From Ignavibacteriales bacterium (GTDB lineage Bacteria; Bacteroidota; Ignavibacteria; Ignavibacteriales; Ignavibacteriaceae): DNA of 48,283 bases. The stretch is from NCBI GenBank assembly GCA_020061995.1, contig JAGUXE010000023.1, forward strand, positions 1-48,283. The letters are read 5' to 3'. Both the position numbers and the translations under genes were made by a program. The notes under the pieces were generated by a model, which searched no databases, had not been told where the DNA came from, and was given only the letters and a program-made list of their open reading frames with translations. Shown here in pieces: positions 7,429-16,481 of this stretch. Positions within the stretch are counted from its first letter, which is position 1. Each line of letters opens with the position of its first letter.

Positions 7429-9135
7429 TTATTTTAGTCCCATTAATTCACGGGCACCGTTAATACTTGAATCAGTAACCTCTTCACCGCTCATAAGTTT
7501 AGCAACTTCACGGATTCTCTCCTGATCATTCAATGGTCTTATTGAACTTACAACTCGATTATCAGTCGTACTTTTTTCAACGGCGAAATGAGAATCTCCT
7601 AACCCTGCTATTTGCGGTAAATGAGTAATAGCAATTATCTGATGAAATTTTGCTAAAGATTTTAGTGCAATGCCGACCTTTTGTGCGATTCTTCCACTTA
7701 CACCAGTATCAATTTCGTCAAAAATTAATAGAGGTAGTTTATCATTTTTTGCAAGAGATGATTTGAGAGCAAGCATTACTCTGGAAACCTCACCGCCAGA
7801 AGCTACTTTTGCCAAAGGTTTTAAATCTTCACCAATATTGGTGGAAATGAAGAATTCGACTTTATCAACTCCATGATTGTCATAATGAAGCGGGGTTTCG
7901 TCAACTATAATAAAATTATCACTCCCGTTATCAACTTTATTTTGCTTGATAGAAACTTCGAATCTTGCTGAGTTAATACCGAGTGATGATAATTCCGAAA
8001 TAACTTCTTTAGTAATAGTTTTTGAAGCACCAATTCTTGTTTGGGTCAATTTTGAGGCTGCTATTCCGCACTTCACACGCTGCAAGTTCAATTGATTTTG
8101 CAATTCTTTTTTATTCTCTTCAAATGATTCAGCTAAGTTTACTTCCTCTCCGATTCTTTTTCTGTACTCGAGCAGACTTTTAATACTTCCGCCAAACTTT
8201 TTCTTTAATGAATTAATTGAAGTTAATCTTTCTCTCATCTCATTTAGCTTTGACGGATCGATCTCAATTTTCGATTTGTAACTTCTAACAAATGATTTAA
8301 TATCGTCTACTAAAGATATTGCTGTAGAAGTTTCTTGTAAGATTTCATGAAATGTTTTATCAATCTCTGCCAAACGCTGTATGTCCGTCTGTACCTTTGC
8401 AAGTGAATCGTAGATAGAATTATCATCTTCATAAATTACATTATAAATTGAGGAAGTAAGCTCGAGCAACTTTTCAGAATTTTCAAGAATTTTTAATTCA
8501 CTAAGTAATTCTTCATCTTCATTTTCCACCGGAGAAATGGAATCAATTTCCTTAATCTGAAAAGAATAAAGTTCCTTTTTCTCTTTAAGAACGATCTCTT
8601 TCTCTTTTAACTCTCGTAATTCTTTTTGTGTTTTATGCAGCAGTGAAATGCTGTTTTTGTAATCATTAATCAAATCATCCGCTTGAGAAAAATCATCTAA
8701 AAAATCGATATGGGTTTCGGGTTTCAATAAAGATTGGTGTTCATGTTGACCATGAAGATCGACAAGTAAGTTCCCGGCTTCTTTAATTAAATTAAGAGAA
8801 ACAGGGGTATCATTAATAAAGCATCTGTTAGAACCTTTAACGGAAAGTTCACGACGCATTATTAACTCATCATTAAAATCGATTTCATTCTCTTCAAGAA
8901 TGGCAGCAATCTTTTTGTTCTTTGAGACATCAAAAATCCCTTCAACTATCGATTTTGCGGCTCCTTTTCTAATCACTTCATTTGAAGCCCTTTCACCCAG
9001 CAGCAAACCCATGGCATCAATCAATATCGATTTACCGGCGCCTGTTTCTCCGGTAATGATATTTAATCCGTGACGAAAATCTACATTTAGAGTTTCGATT
9101 AAAGCATAATCTTTTATGTAAAGAGATTTAAGCAT
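7429..9135 (-). CDS. recN: DNA repair protein RecN
   Basis: RecN is an SMC-like ATPase that acts at double-strand breaks. The Walker A motif GETGAGKS is at residues 29-36. A long helical coiled-coil region spans roughly 150-370. The C-terminal half carries the ABC signature ASGGEVSRVML and the Walker B LLIFDEIDTGVSG, followed by the switch histidine in AITHLPQIA. The 568-residue length is standard. The ATG lies five nt after the NUDIX gene, so the two are surely co-transcribed. No SOS-type box was recognised upstream. Confidence 0.95.
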   Translation of the reverse strand: MLKSLYIKDYALIETLNVDFRHGLNIITGETGAGKSILIDAMGLLLGERASNEVIRKGAAKSIVEGIFDVSKNKKIAAILEENEIDFNDELIMRRELSVKGSNRCFINDTPVSLNLIKEAGNLLVDLHGQHEHQSLLKPETHIDFLDDFSQADDLINDYKNSISLLHKTQKELRELKEKEIVLKEKKELYSFQIKEIDSISPVENEDEELLSELKILENSEKLLELTSSIYNVIYEDDNSIYDSLAKVQTDIQRLAEIDKTFHEILQETSTAISLVDDIKSFVRSYKSKIEIDPSKLNEMRERLTSINSLKKKFGGSIKSLLEYRKRIGEEVNLAESFEENKKELQNQLNLQRVKCGIAASKLTQTRIGASKTITKEVISELSSLGINSARFEVSIKQNKVDNGSDNFIIVDETPLHYDNHGVDKVEFFISTNIGEDLKPLAKVASGGEVSRVMLALKSSLAKNDKLPLLIFDEIDTGVSGRIAQKVGIALKSLAKFHQIIAITHLPQIAGLGDSHFAVEKSTTDNRVVSSIRPLNDQERIREVAKLMSGEEVTDSSINGARELMGLK

Positions 9136-9140
9136 AAAAA

Positions 9141-9677
9141 TTAAGATTTAGTAAGATGCAACTTAGCGAGCATAATACCGGAGATAGTTTTTGCATCATA
9201 AATTTCTCCGTTTTTAATTTTATCTTCGATTTCCTTAAGAGTTAATTCGATGATTTGCATCCCGAATTCTCCTTCTTCACGATTGTGATTGCCGTTCGTT
9301 AAATCCTGTGCGAGATAGATATGAAGAGTTTCAGTACAGAAACCGGGAGTAGTAACAATTGCGCCAAGTTTTGTTATTGAATTGGCTTTGTAACCGGTTT
9401 CTTCTTGAAGCTCGCGAAGTGCGCAAACCTGAGGGTCTTCTCCTTCATCCAATTTGCCTGCAGGTAGTTCATAAAGAAAACGTTGCAACGGATATCGAAA
9501 TTGATTTACCATCACGATTTTATAATCTTCCGTTAAAGCAATTATTACTGATCCACCCGAATGAATGGCAACTTCACGAATTCCTTTATTTCCGCTATCA
9601 TATTCTATTTCATCAACTTGAAGATCAAATACTTTTCCTTGGAAAATCGTATCACTTTTTAAGAGTTTAAAATTCAT
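9141..9677 (-). CDS. NUDIX hydrolase, ADP-ribose pyrophosphatase type
   Basis: The enzyme probably hydrolyses ADP-ribose or related nucleoside diphosphate sugars. The complete NUDIX box, Gx5Ex7REUxEExGU, is at residues 74-96 (starting GKLDEGE and ending RELQEETGY). The preceding VNQFRYPLQRFLYELPAG is characteristic of ADP-ribose pyrophosphatases such as NudF, and the length of 178 is close to that group. It sits in a minus-strand cluster, 21 nt after the DUF1232 gene and five nt before recN. The substrate is inferred from the family only. Confidence 0.88.
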   Translation of the reverse strand: MNFKLLKSDTIFQGKVFDLQVDEIEYDSGNKGIREVAIHSGGSVIIALTEDYKIVMVNQFRYPLQRFLYELPAGKLDEGEDPQVCALRELQEETGYKANSITKLGAIVTTPGFCTETLHIYLAQDLTNGNHNREEGEFGMQIIELTLKEIEDKIKNGEIYDAKTISGIMLAKLHLTKS

Positions 9678-9698
9678 AAAAATAATGAGATTGAATAA

Positions 9699-10067
9699 CT
9701 ATGAATTATAATAGGGAATTAATTCACTCCCTAAATACTTTAACAAAGCTGTTACTACACCAAGATCATCGAGATAACCGATAAGCGGAGCAATATCAGG
9801 AACCGCATCAATTGGCGAAATAAAATAAACAAGGGCAGCAACTATGATTGCTTTTCTATGCCATGAAACATATTTATCAGTCATGTATCTATACAAAGCA
9901 GCAATATCTTTTGCAAAAGAGATTTTCTTGCCGACTTCTTCAAGTTTAAGCCAAATATTAGCTTCAACATAATCAGCTTGTTCTTTTGCCTGTTTATAAT
10001 TCACTTCCCCCGGTGTAGGGGAATCACCATAATCAATTTCGCGCCATTTAATTTCATTATCTGACAT
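9699..10067 (-). CDS. DUF1232 (YkvA-like) protein
   Basis: This 122-residue protein has the core of DUF1232, residues ~75-120: ALVYFISPIDAVPDI and IGYLDDLGVVTALLKYL. That motif, including SPIDxxPD and the GxLDD turn, defines the family, which has no settled function. The hydrophobic AIIVAALVYFI could be a membrane-associated segment. The N-terminal ~70 residues are charged and may be helical. It lies between the S9 peptidase gene (50 nt upstream) and the NUDIX gene. AGAGG precedes the ATG. Confidence 0.82.
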   Translation of the reverse strand: MSDNEIKWREIDYGDSPTPGEVNYKQAKEQADYVEANIWLKLEEVGKKISFAKDIAALYRYMTDKYVSWHRKAIIVAALVYFISPIDAVPDIAPLIGYLDDLGVVTALLKYLGSELIPYYNS

Positions 10068-10117
10068 AACAACCTCTTTTAATAATATAAGATTTTAATC
10101 ACGCTAATTAGACGTTA

Positions 10118-12160
10118 TTAATTTGTACTATTTTTATAAAACTTTCCATACCAATCAAAAACCGTCTTCCACCATAAACGTGCGTTTTGTGGTTTTGCAA
10201 CAAAGTGAGTTTCATCCGGGAAATATAGGAACTGGCTTGGAACTCCGAGTCTTTGTAACGATGTGAACAATTGGAAAGCTTGTTCTTCAGGAACACGAAA
10301 ATCGTATGCACCATGCACAACTAACATCGGAGTTTTGCAATTATGAATATATCTGTGGGGTGAAAATTTTTCATAAAGTTGACGGTTTTCCCATGGCGTT
10401 CCTTTAAATTCCCATTCGGTAAACCATAACTCCTCTGTTGTTCCATACATGCTTTCTAGATTAAAAACACCGGCATGACTAACTAATGCATTAAATCTAT
10501 CGGTATGTCCCGCAACCCAGTTAATCATGTATCCGCCATAAGAAGCACCCGCAGCAAATGTATTGTTTTTATCGATGTAAGAAAAATTTTCAATTGCGTA
10601 GTCATAAGCATTCATTAAATCAGTGTAAGCTTTACCTCCCCAATCACCTGAAATTTCATCACAGAATTTTTGTCCGTAACCCGTACTTCCTCTAGGATTT
10701 GGAGCCACCACAACATAACCTTGTGCAGCGAACGCTTGTACATTCCAGCGATAATGGAAATCATCTCCCCAATTTCCTTGAGGACCGCCGTGAATTAAAA
10801 ATATCATTGGATATTTTTTTGATTTATCAAAGAATGGGGGTCTTATTAAAACTGATTGAACAGGGGTACCATCTTCACCTTTTGACCAGAAGGTTTCCAT
10901 ATCATTCATCTCAATCTGTTCAAGCCTTGATTTATTGATGAATGTGATTTGTTTCATTGTTTTACCGTCTGCTGAGAGGGAGAAAATTTCATGCGGTAAA
11001 TTTGTTCTTTGCTGCTTAAAGTAAATAGTTTTACTATCAGATGAAGCATCGATCGAAGTATTGTTATACTCTTTTAATAATGTTGTAACAATTTTAGACT
11101 CGACATCTATTTTATAAACTGATTCATAAACTTGATTGGCAGCATTGAAGAAAATAGATTTTGAATCACTGCTCCAAAGCATTTCTGAAACAGAAAGATC
11201 TATGTTATCTGTTAAACTTATTGTAGTACCTGAAACTCTGTCATATAACATAAGCCTTTGTTTATCGGCTTCAAATCCTTCTCTTTCCATTGAACAATAA
11301 GCTATATATTTTCCGTCTGGCGAATAGATAGGTTGATTATCATTTCCTTTACTAACAGATATTTTCTTAAAAGGAGTTTTGCTCCCCTTTTTTACATCAG
11401 AAAGATTAATAGTAAAAATGTCATTGTTTGTGCTGGTTGCAATGAACTCATCCGTATTCATTGTAAAAGCAACTTCATTACCATCAGGGGAAAAGGAAAA
11501 GTCCTTCGCCGACCCGAGAGCAATAGGCGGAGTGTCGAATTTAGAACCAAGAGTTAAATCAATAGCTTCTTTATTTTTCAAATCGAATAAGAATAGATGA
11601 CTTCTTGTATCACCACGCCAATCATTCCAATGTCTGTACATCAACTCTGTAAAAAGACTTGCTTTAACTTTTGATTTCTCTTTAAGTTCATCCTTCCTTT
11701 TGTTGCATTCATCATCTGAGCAATCGGGGTGAACTGAAGAGGTGAAAAGAAGTTTAGTTCCGTCATTTGACCAGACATAATCAGAAACCCCTGAATAAAC
11801 ATCTGTTAATTGTGCCTGGTTTGAACCATCAAAATCGGATAACCAAATTTGTCCACCTAGCACAAAAGACAATTTCTTCCCGTCAGGCGTAAATTTGGGT
11901 GTGCTTTCATTTTTTTCGCTACCGATGATTAAGCGTTGATTAGTGCCATCTGTATTAATTAAATAAATATCACTATTTCCTTTGTTCAATTCCATACTGT
12001 AAGTTGAAAGAGAAAATGCGATTTGTTTATTATCCGGAGAAACAGAATATGTTCCTATTCTTTGCATTGCCCAAAGATCATCAATTCCTAAAATGCGTTT
12101 TTGTTGTCCCCAGATGAGTGAAGTAAAAATAATCAGTGAAAAGAGAAGCAGCTTTTTCAT
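10118..12160 (-). CDS. Secreted S9 family (prolyl oligopeptidase-type) serine peptidase
   Basis: The first ~18 residues (MKKLLLFSLIIFTSLIWG) form a signal peptide, so the enzyme is probably periplasmic or secreted. Residues ~25-400 are a beta-propeller of TolB/WD40-like blades, with repeated motifs such as SPDGxxIAF and SPDGKYIAY. The alpha/beta-hydrolase domain begins near 420. Its triad is Ser540 (GASYGGYM), Asp620 (HGAYDFRVP) and His652 (DETHFV), with spacing typical of acylaminoacyl- or dipeptidyl-peptidases. At 680 residues it is full length. A -7 promoter element lies upstream at 12186-12193, and AGAGG precedes the ATG. Expected role: trimming peptides for uptake. Confidence 0.9.
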   Translation of the reverse strand: MKKLLLFSLIIFTSLIWGQQKRILGIDDLWAMQRIGTYSVSPDNKQIAFSLSTYSMELNKGNSDIYLINTDGTNQRLIIGSEKNESTPKFTPDGKKLSFVLGGQIWLSDFDGSNQAQLTDVYSGVSDYVWSNDGTKLLFTSSVHPDCSDDECNKRKDELKEKSKVKASLFTELMYRHWNDWRGDTRSHLFLFDLKNKEAIDLTLGSKFDTPPIALGSAKDFSFSPDGNEVAFTMNTDEFIATSTNNDIFTINLSDVKKGSKTPFKKISVSKGNDNQPIYSPDGKYIAYCSMEREGFEADKQRLMLYDRVSGTTISLTDNIDLSVSEMLWSSDSKSIFFNAANQVYESVYKIDVESKIVTTLLKEYNNTSIDASSDSKTIYFKQQRTNLPHEIFSLSADGKTMKQITFINKSRLEQIEMNDMETFWSKGEDGTPVQSVLIRPPFFDKSKKYPMIFLIHGGPQGNWGDDFHYRWNVQAFAAQGYVVVAPNPRGSTGYGQKFCDEISGDWGGKAYTDLMNAYDYAIENFSYIDKNNTFAAGASYGGYMINWVAGHTDRFNALVSHAGVFNLESMYGTTEELWFTEWEFKGTPWENRQLYEKFSPHRYIHNCKTPMLVVHGAYDFRVPEEQAFQLFTSLQRLGVPSQFLYFPDETHFVAKPQNARLWWKTVFDWYGKFYKNSTN

Positions 12161-12185
12161 TATAACCTCTAAAAATTTAGTTGTA

Positions 12186-12193
12186 CAAAGTTA
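12186..12193 (-). promoter_or_regulatory. -7 element upstream of the S9 peptidase gene
   Basis: TAACTTTG on the minus strand matches TAnnTTTG exactly and lies 25 nt before the start codon. No TTG is found at the expected -33 distance, so only half of the promoter is supported. Confidence 0.42.
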
Positions 12194-12246
12194 CAGTATT
12201 TTTGTGAAAAAATTTATGTAAAAATAGGAGAGGTAAAAGCGATAAT

Positions 12247-13923
12247 TTAAAATTTCTGTAACTTGGAATAAACAGAATTAGGTGAAATATCACTTAATAG
12301 ATCATCCACTTTGTTTTTATCCCCGAATGTTTTTGCAATATCAGAAAGTAGTTTTAGTTGTAGCTCATTATCGTTTTCTGGGGTAAGTAATAGAACAACT
12401 ATTTTTGAAGGGATGCTGTCAGCGGCTTCAAAATTAATCTCATTCTTTAATAGTGCAATTGCCACAATCGGTTTCGAAATTTTAATTTTGGCGTGCGGTA
12501 AAGCTAATGAATTCGCAATTCCGGTAGGCATTATTTCTTCGCGCTTTAAGACTTCACTTATAATAATTTCTTTATCGATTTTGATTATCTCCGATACTTT
12601 TTGCGCAAGTTCAGAAATTAGAGTTGCTTTATCAGTAGCAGATGAAATCATTATTAATTTGGGATCAATTAGTGTGATTAGTTTTTCTTTTCTTTTGTAT
12701 CTAAGAGCAAAACCAATTAAAGGAGCACTAGTTATGGAAGTTACAAGAGCCATTATAACAAGAGCAACAAAAACCTTCTCTTCTATTATACCGGCATCAA
12801 AAGCTAAAATGCCTAAGATGATTTCCATTGCACCGCGTGAGTTCATACCAAATCCGACAGCCAATGAGTCCCATCTTTTTAGCCCACCCAAATAAGCCCC
12901 AAGCCCGCAACCGATTATTTTCCCAGCAAATGCAAGTATTAAAAAAACCGCTACGATTACAATATCAAAATGAGCAATAAAGTTAACCCTAAGTCCAATT
13001 GAAACGAAGAATAACGGAGCAAAAATATTTGTAATAAATTGATGAATGATTTCACGAGTATGTTGTTTTAAGTGAACTGAATCACCTATAGCAATTCCGG
13101 TTATAAACGCACCGAAAATCGCATGAATACCGATATACTCTGTAAATGCGGCTGAAAGGAAACCCGATATTAATATAAAATTAATGACTCCACCAGGGAA
13201 AGATAATTTGTTTTGGATTGTTGGTAATATAGAATTAAATATTTTTCTCCCAAAAATTAACATGAAGCTAATAAATGCGAAAGCAAGTAAAAAAGTTGTT
13301 TCAAATCCAAATCCGTGATTTGCTGTTCCCATCATTCCCAAAATGATAGAAAAAATAATCCATCCAATTAAATCATCTACCATTGCAGAAGCAATAATGA
13401 CTGTTCCAATTTCAGTTTTAAGAAGATTAAGATCCATCAAAGTTTTTGCGACGACCGGTAGTGCGGTAATTGATAAAGCGACACCGATGAATAATGCAAA
13501 AACCAACTTCTGACTATGGTCAGCTATTCCGAGAAGATCAGGAAAAAAATAACCCATCGAAAATCCAATGAAAAATGGAACCACCAATCCCATTAAACTT
13601 GTAGAAATAGCTGTGCGACTCTGCTTTAATACGACACTTAAATCAACTTCCAAACCGGAAACTAGTAATAACATAACAACGGCAATAGTTGTTAAACCTT
13701 CAAATGCGATTCCAACATTTTCAGATTGCCTAAATAAATTTTGAAATACTTCCGGCCAAAAAAGGCCCAAAAGAGTGGGTCCGAGAATAATTCCGGCAAT
13801 AATTTCGCCAACAATTATTGGTTGCTTTACAGAACGTGCTAATTCACCAAATATCCTGGCAAATAGCAACATTACGCTTATTCCCACAAGAAAAAATGTT
13901 ATGTCGGCGATAGACATTTTCAT
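12247..13923 (-). CDS. Cation/proton antiporter fused to a PTS EIIA domain
   Basis: Residues 1-~395 are a CPA2/KefB-like antiporter with about twelve membrane helices. Characteristic pieces are VGEIIAGIILGPTLLG, ALSITALPVVAKTLMDL and the polar ASAMVDDLIGW, which holds the paired aspartates of the ion pathway. After a charged linker, residues ~410-555 form a PTS EIIA type-2 (EIIA-Ntr/fructose-like) domain with the phospho-acceptor His477 in SLALPHAK. The natural inference is that phosphorylation of His477 regulates transport, but no EI, HPr or NPr gene lies nearby. The start codon overlaps the stop of the UspA gene by one base (TAATG), which implies translational coupling. Whether the ion is Na+ or K+ cannot be told. 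Confidence 0.88.
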   Translation of the reverse strand: MKMSIADITFFLVGISVMLLFARIFGELARSVKQPIIVGEIIAGIILGPTLLGLFWPEVFQNLFRQSENVGIAFEGLTTIAVVMLLLVSGLEVDLSVVLKQSRTAISTSLMGLVVPFFIGFSMGYFFPDLLGIADHSQKLVFALFIGVALSITALPVVAKTLMDLNLLKTEIGTVIIASAMVDDLIGWIIFSIILGMMGTANHGFGFETTFLLAFAFISFMLIFGRKIFNSILPTIQNKLSFPGGVINFILISGFLSAAFTEYIGIHAIFGAFITGIAIGDSVHLKQHTREIIHQFITNIFAPLFFVSIGLRVNFIAHFDIVIVAVFLILAFAGKIIGCGLGAYLGGLKRWDSLAVGFGMNSRGAMEIILGILAFDAGIIEEKVFVALVIMALVTSITSAPLIGFALRYKRKEKLITLIDPKLIMISSATDKATLISELAQKVSEIIKIDKEIIISEVLKREEIMPTGIANSLALPHAKIKISKPIVAIALLKNEINFEAADSIPSKIVVLLLTPENDNELQLKLLSDIAKTFGDKNKVDDLLSDISPNSVYSKLQKF

Positions 13924-14783
13924 TATGTTTTATTTTCGCTTGAAAGTTTTATAAGCAATAAAGAGCATGGTAATTCTTTTACAATAAATTCTAAATCATG
14001 TTGGAACAATCTATCAACGAATTTTAATGAATGCTTTGGTGCAAGATGTACAAAAATATCTCCGCCGTTTTCGCGTATATATTGGTTTGCCTCCCAACCT
14101 TCTTTGCCGTATAAACAGACTGTTTCTACATTGATATTTTTTAATTGAAGTTCTTTGATATAAAGTTTTGTTTTTTCTTCTTCTTCTTGTTGAATTTCCA
14201 GTCGGACTTTTTCTGTCCCTTGTGCGGAACCTGTTTCGTATACGGTTGATGCGAGTCCGAGAACCTTAAACTCACGTATGAGAACAAATTCCTTTGCGTT
14301 TTCGAGGAGTGCAAATTGGTATGCAAGCTGAATCATTTTTTCGTTTTCAGAAGAAAAATCTACCGATACACAAAACTTATTAAATTTGCTCAATCCGCCG
14401 GGTCTGATAGTATGTATTAAAAGACTGCAGGGAGCTTTTCGCATAAGTTTTCTTGCTACTGATCCGATGTAATAATTTATCAACGTCTCTTTTTCTAAAG
14501 CACCTGCAATTAAAAGGTTAAGCGAATGTTCTTTTGCTTTTTTAATTATGGCTTTTGCCGGATCACCGCTTCCCCAATCCAACTGAAACGAATTCGTTTC
14601 AAGTCCCGAATCAGAGATTAGTTGAAAAAGAGCCGTTTCTTTTTCATCGGTTTTCTCACCGATATGAAACAAAAATAATTCAGAATTAAAAAGTTGTTGA
14701 AGACGCTTAGCTTCTAAGAGCAAAGCCTTTCCTGTAGGGGAAAAGGTGATTGCTAGTCCGATTTTTTTGAATGGAAATTCCAT
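13923..14783 (-). CDS. Tandem universal stress protein (UspA family)
   Basis: This 286-residue protein holds two UspA folds, about residues 1-137 and 138-286. The first ends in IGSVARKLMRKAPCSLLIHT, the second in KELPCSLLLIKLS. The glycine-rich ATP-binding pattern is only partly kept in the first domain and not evident in the second, so nucleotide binding is uncertain. It is the first gene of a two-gene unit with the antiporter, whose start overlaps its stop. UspA proteins commonly sit on or beside CPA-type transporters, so regulation of the antiporter is a reasonable guess. Confidence 0.85.
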   Translation of the reverse strand: MEFPFKKIGLAITFSPTGKALLLEAKRLQQLFNSELFLFHIGEKTDEKETALFQLISDSGLETNSFQLDWGSGDPAKAIIKKAKEHSLNLLIAGALEKETLINYYIGSVARKLMRKAPCSLLIHTIRPGGLSKFNKFCVSVDFSSENEKMIQLAYQFALLENAKEFVLIREFKVLGLASTVYETGSAQGTEKVRLEIQQEEEEKTKLYIKELQLKNINVETVCLYGKEGWEANQYIRENGGDIFVHLAPKHSLKFVDRLFQHDLEFIVKELPCSLLLIKLSSENKT

Positions 14784-14901
14784 ATTTAAATACGTAATGT
14801 TAAAGAATAATAGCTGTTAATAAGAACTTTAAATTGAACGGAAATAAGATATAAAACAAAATATTTACTTAATAGAAAAATCGTAGTATGAAGGAGACTT
14901 T

Positions 14902-16362
14902 TCAATTCGGAGCGAACATTGTTCCTCTTCCCAAAATATAGTTTGGGTCGAGTTTCTTTTTGATGTCTCGCATTTTATTAACTCCGTCAACTCCAAACAT
15001 CATTAAGAGATAATCAGTTTTGATTTTCCCGATTCCATGCTCAGCGGAGACGGTTCCTTTTAGTTCAATAGCTTTTTCACAGATATTCTTATATAAACTT
15101 TTGCCACGCAAAAACTCATCTTCTGATTTTGGTAGCATGTTTAAATGGATATGCGAATTTCCGAAATGTCCATAACAAACAGAATCAATCCCGCTATCAG
15201 CAACCAATCTTTGGCAATAAAAATAAAAGTCCGGGAATACCTCATCGGGGACGGCTACATCAGTACCAAGTTTGCGGAAATTATTTCGGGAAATATATTC
15301 ATTCACTTTATATGAAATCGCATGACGGAACTCTTTGATTTTTGATTTGTCTGTTTCTTGCATTCCCACCCAAATATTATCAGATTTACCGTTGCATTGT
15401 TCAATAAGATTAAACCATTTTTCTGTGAGTGTATCTTCATTATCGATTGTTATTTCTTGCTCAAACCATACCGCACAACTTGCGGTACTATCAATTTCAT
15501 TGAAATCATCCTTAAGAAATTGTAACGCATTTCTATCGAAAAATTCTAACGCACGAGCTGAAAAGTCATTTTCATGAAGTCTTGATAATTCGCGGCTTCT
15601 AGAAACAAAGTTTATTCCATCCTCTTCATTTTCAAAAAAAACCACGCATGACAAAGTGTCAACAGGGGAGGGGAGTACTTTTAATTTTGCTTTTGTAATT
15701 ATACCAAGCGTTCCTTCAGATCCAATAAATAAATCAATTGCATCCATTTTTTCATGTATAAAATAACCCGAAGCATTTTTTGTTTTAGGCATCTCAATAT
15801 TAGGTATTACAACATCTATACTTATTTTCTCTTTTGTAAGAAGTGTAAGTTTATTTTGGGCCGCAAAACATTTGCCTCTTTCTAATTCTATTTCATCTCC
15901 TGTAGGAAGAATAATAGTTAAAGATAAAACATAATCCCGAGTTGGACCATATTTAAAAGTTTTTGCCCCCGAGGCATTTGTTGCAATTGTTGCTCCGATA
16001 AAGCAGTTTTGCTCGGTCGGATCGGGGGGATAAAGTAAATTTTGCTCTTTTAGTTTTTCAAGCATTGTTGAAAGAATTACACCGGTTTCAACCACAATGA
16101 AATGCTTTTCTCCATTAATTTCAATTATTCGATTTAATTTCTCAGTTGATATTAGAACTCCGTTATCGGGTACCCGAGCTCCGGTTAAACCGGTTCCGTT
16201 TCCGGCAACTGTAATCGGAGTTTTTTTTGCATTAGCTTCTTTAATTATCGAAATTATTTCATCTTCATTCTCAGGGAAATAAACAACATCGCAATTCCCT
16301 TTATAATTTGAAGCATCAACTAAAAATGATTCTATTTCGTCCCGGTTTGTTTTTTTTATCAT
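14902..16362 (-). CDS. GlcD-type FAD-linked oxidase (D-lactate/glycolate dehydrogenase family)
   Basis: The protein has the VAO-type FAD-binding domain, with GNGTGLTGAR at residues 54-63 and the later IGATIATNASGAKTFKYG and GSEGTLGIITKA. The C-terminal domain ends with SAEHGIGKIKTDYL near residue 440, typical of GlcD and D-lactate dehydrogenases. The 486-residue length fits a single-subunit flavoprotein. No glcE or glcF (Fe-S) partner is adjacent, so it is either a stand-alone 2-hydroxyacid dehydrogenase or donates electrons to a partner encoded elsewhere. It is transcribed divergently from aconitase. Substrate identity is not determined by the sequence. Confidence 0.87.
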   Translation of the reverse strand: MIKKTNRDEIESFLVDASNYKGNCDVVYFPENEDEIISIIKEANAKKTPITVAGNGTGLTGARVPDNGVLISTEKLNRIIEINGEKHFIVVETGVILSTMLEKLKEQNLLYPPDPTEQNCFIGATIATNASGAKTFKYGPTRDYVLSLTIILPTGDEIELERGKCFAAQNKLTLLTKEKISIDVVIPNIEMPKTKNASGYFIHEKMDAIDLFIGSEGTLGIITKAKLKVLPSPVDTLSCVVFFENEEDGINFVSRSRELSRLHENDFSARALEFFDRNALQFLKDDFNEIDSTASCAVWFEQEITIDNEDTLTEKWFNLIEQCNGKSDNIWVGMQETDKSKIKEFRHAISYKVNEYISRNNFRKLGTDVAVPDEVFPDFYFYCQRLVADSGIDSVCYGHFGNSHIHLNMLPKSEDEFLRGKSLYKNICEKAIELKGTVSAEHGIGKIKTDYLLMMFGVDGVNKMRDIKKKLDPNYILGRGTMFAPN

Positions 16363-16407
16363 AGCATATCTATTTTAATAATTTACTATCTTTTTCTTCA
16401 CTAAGAT

Positions 16408-16415
16408 CAAAAATA
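16408..16415 (-). promoter_or_regulatory. -7 element for the GlcD-type gene
   Basis: TATTTTTG on the minus strand fits TAnnTTTG and lies 45 nt before the ATG at 16362. The -33 TTG is missing. It forms a divergent pair with the element at 16441-16448. Confidence 0.33.
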
Positions 16416-16440
16416 GGAAAATCATTTAAATATTATTTCG

Positions 16441-16448
16441 TAATTTTG
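16441..16448 (+). promoter_or_regulatory. -7 element for aconitase
   Basis: TAATTTTG fits TAnnTTTG, 33 nt before the ATG at 16482. No TTG is present about 20 nt upstream. The TTG at 16446 within it also argues against using that codon as the gene start. Confidence 0.38.
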
Positions 16449-16481
16449 AACAAATTATTAAAATATCATCAAGAGGAAAAT

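Noticed and set aside
12311..12895. 194-residue frame antisense to the antiporter gene
   Set aside because: It lies wholly inside a well-supported gene on the other strand and has no recognisable domain.
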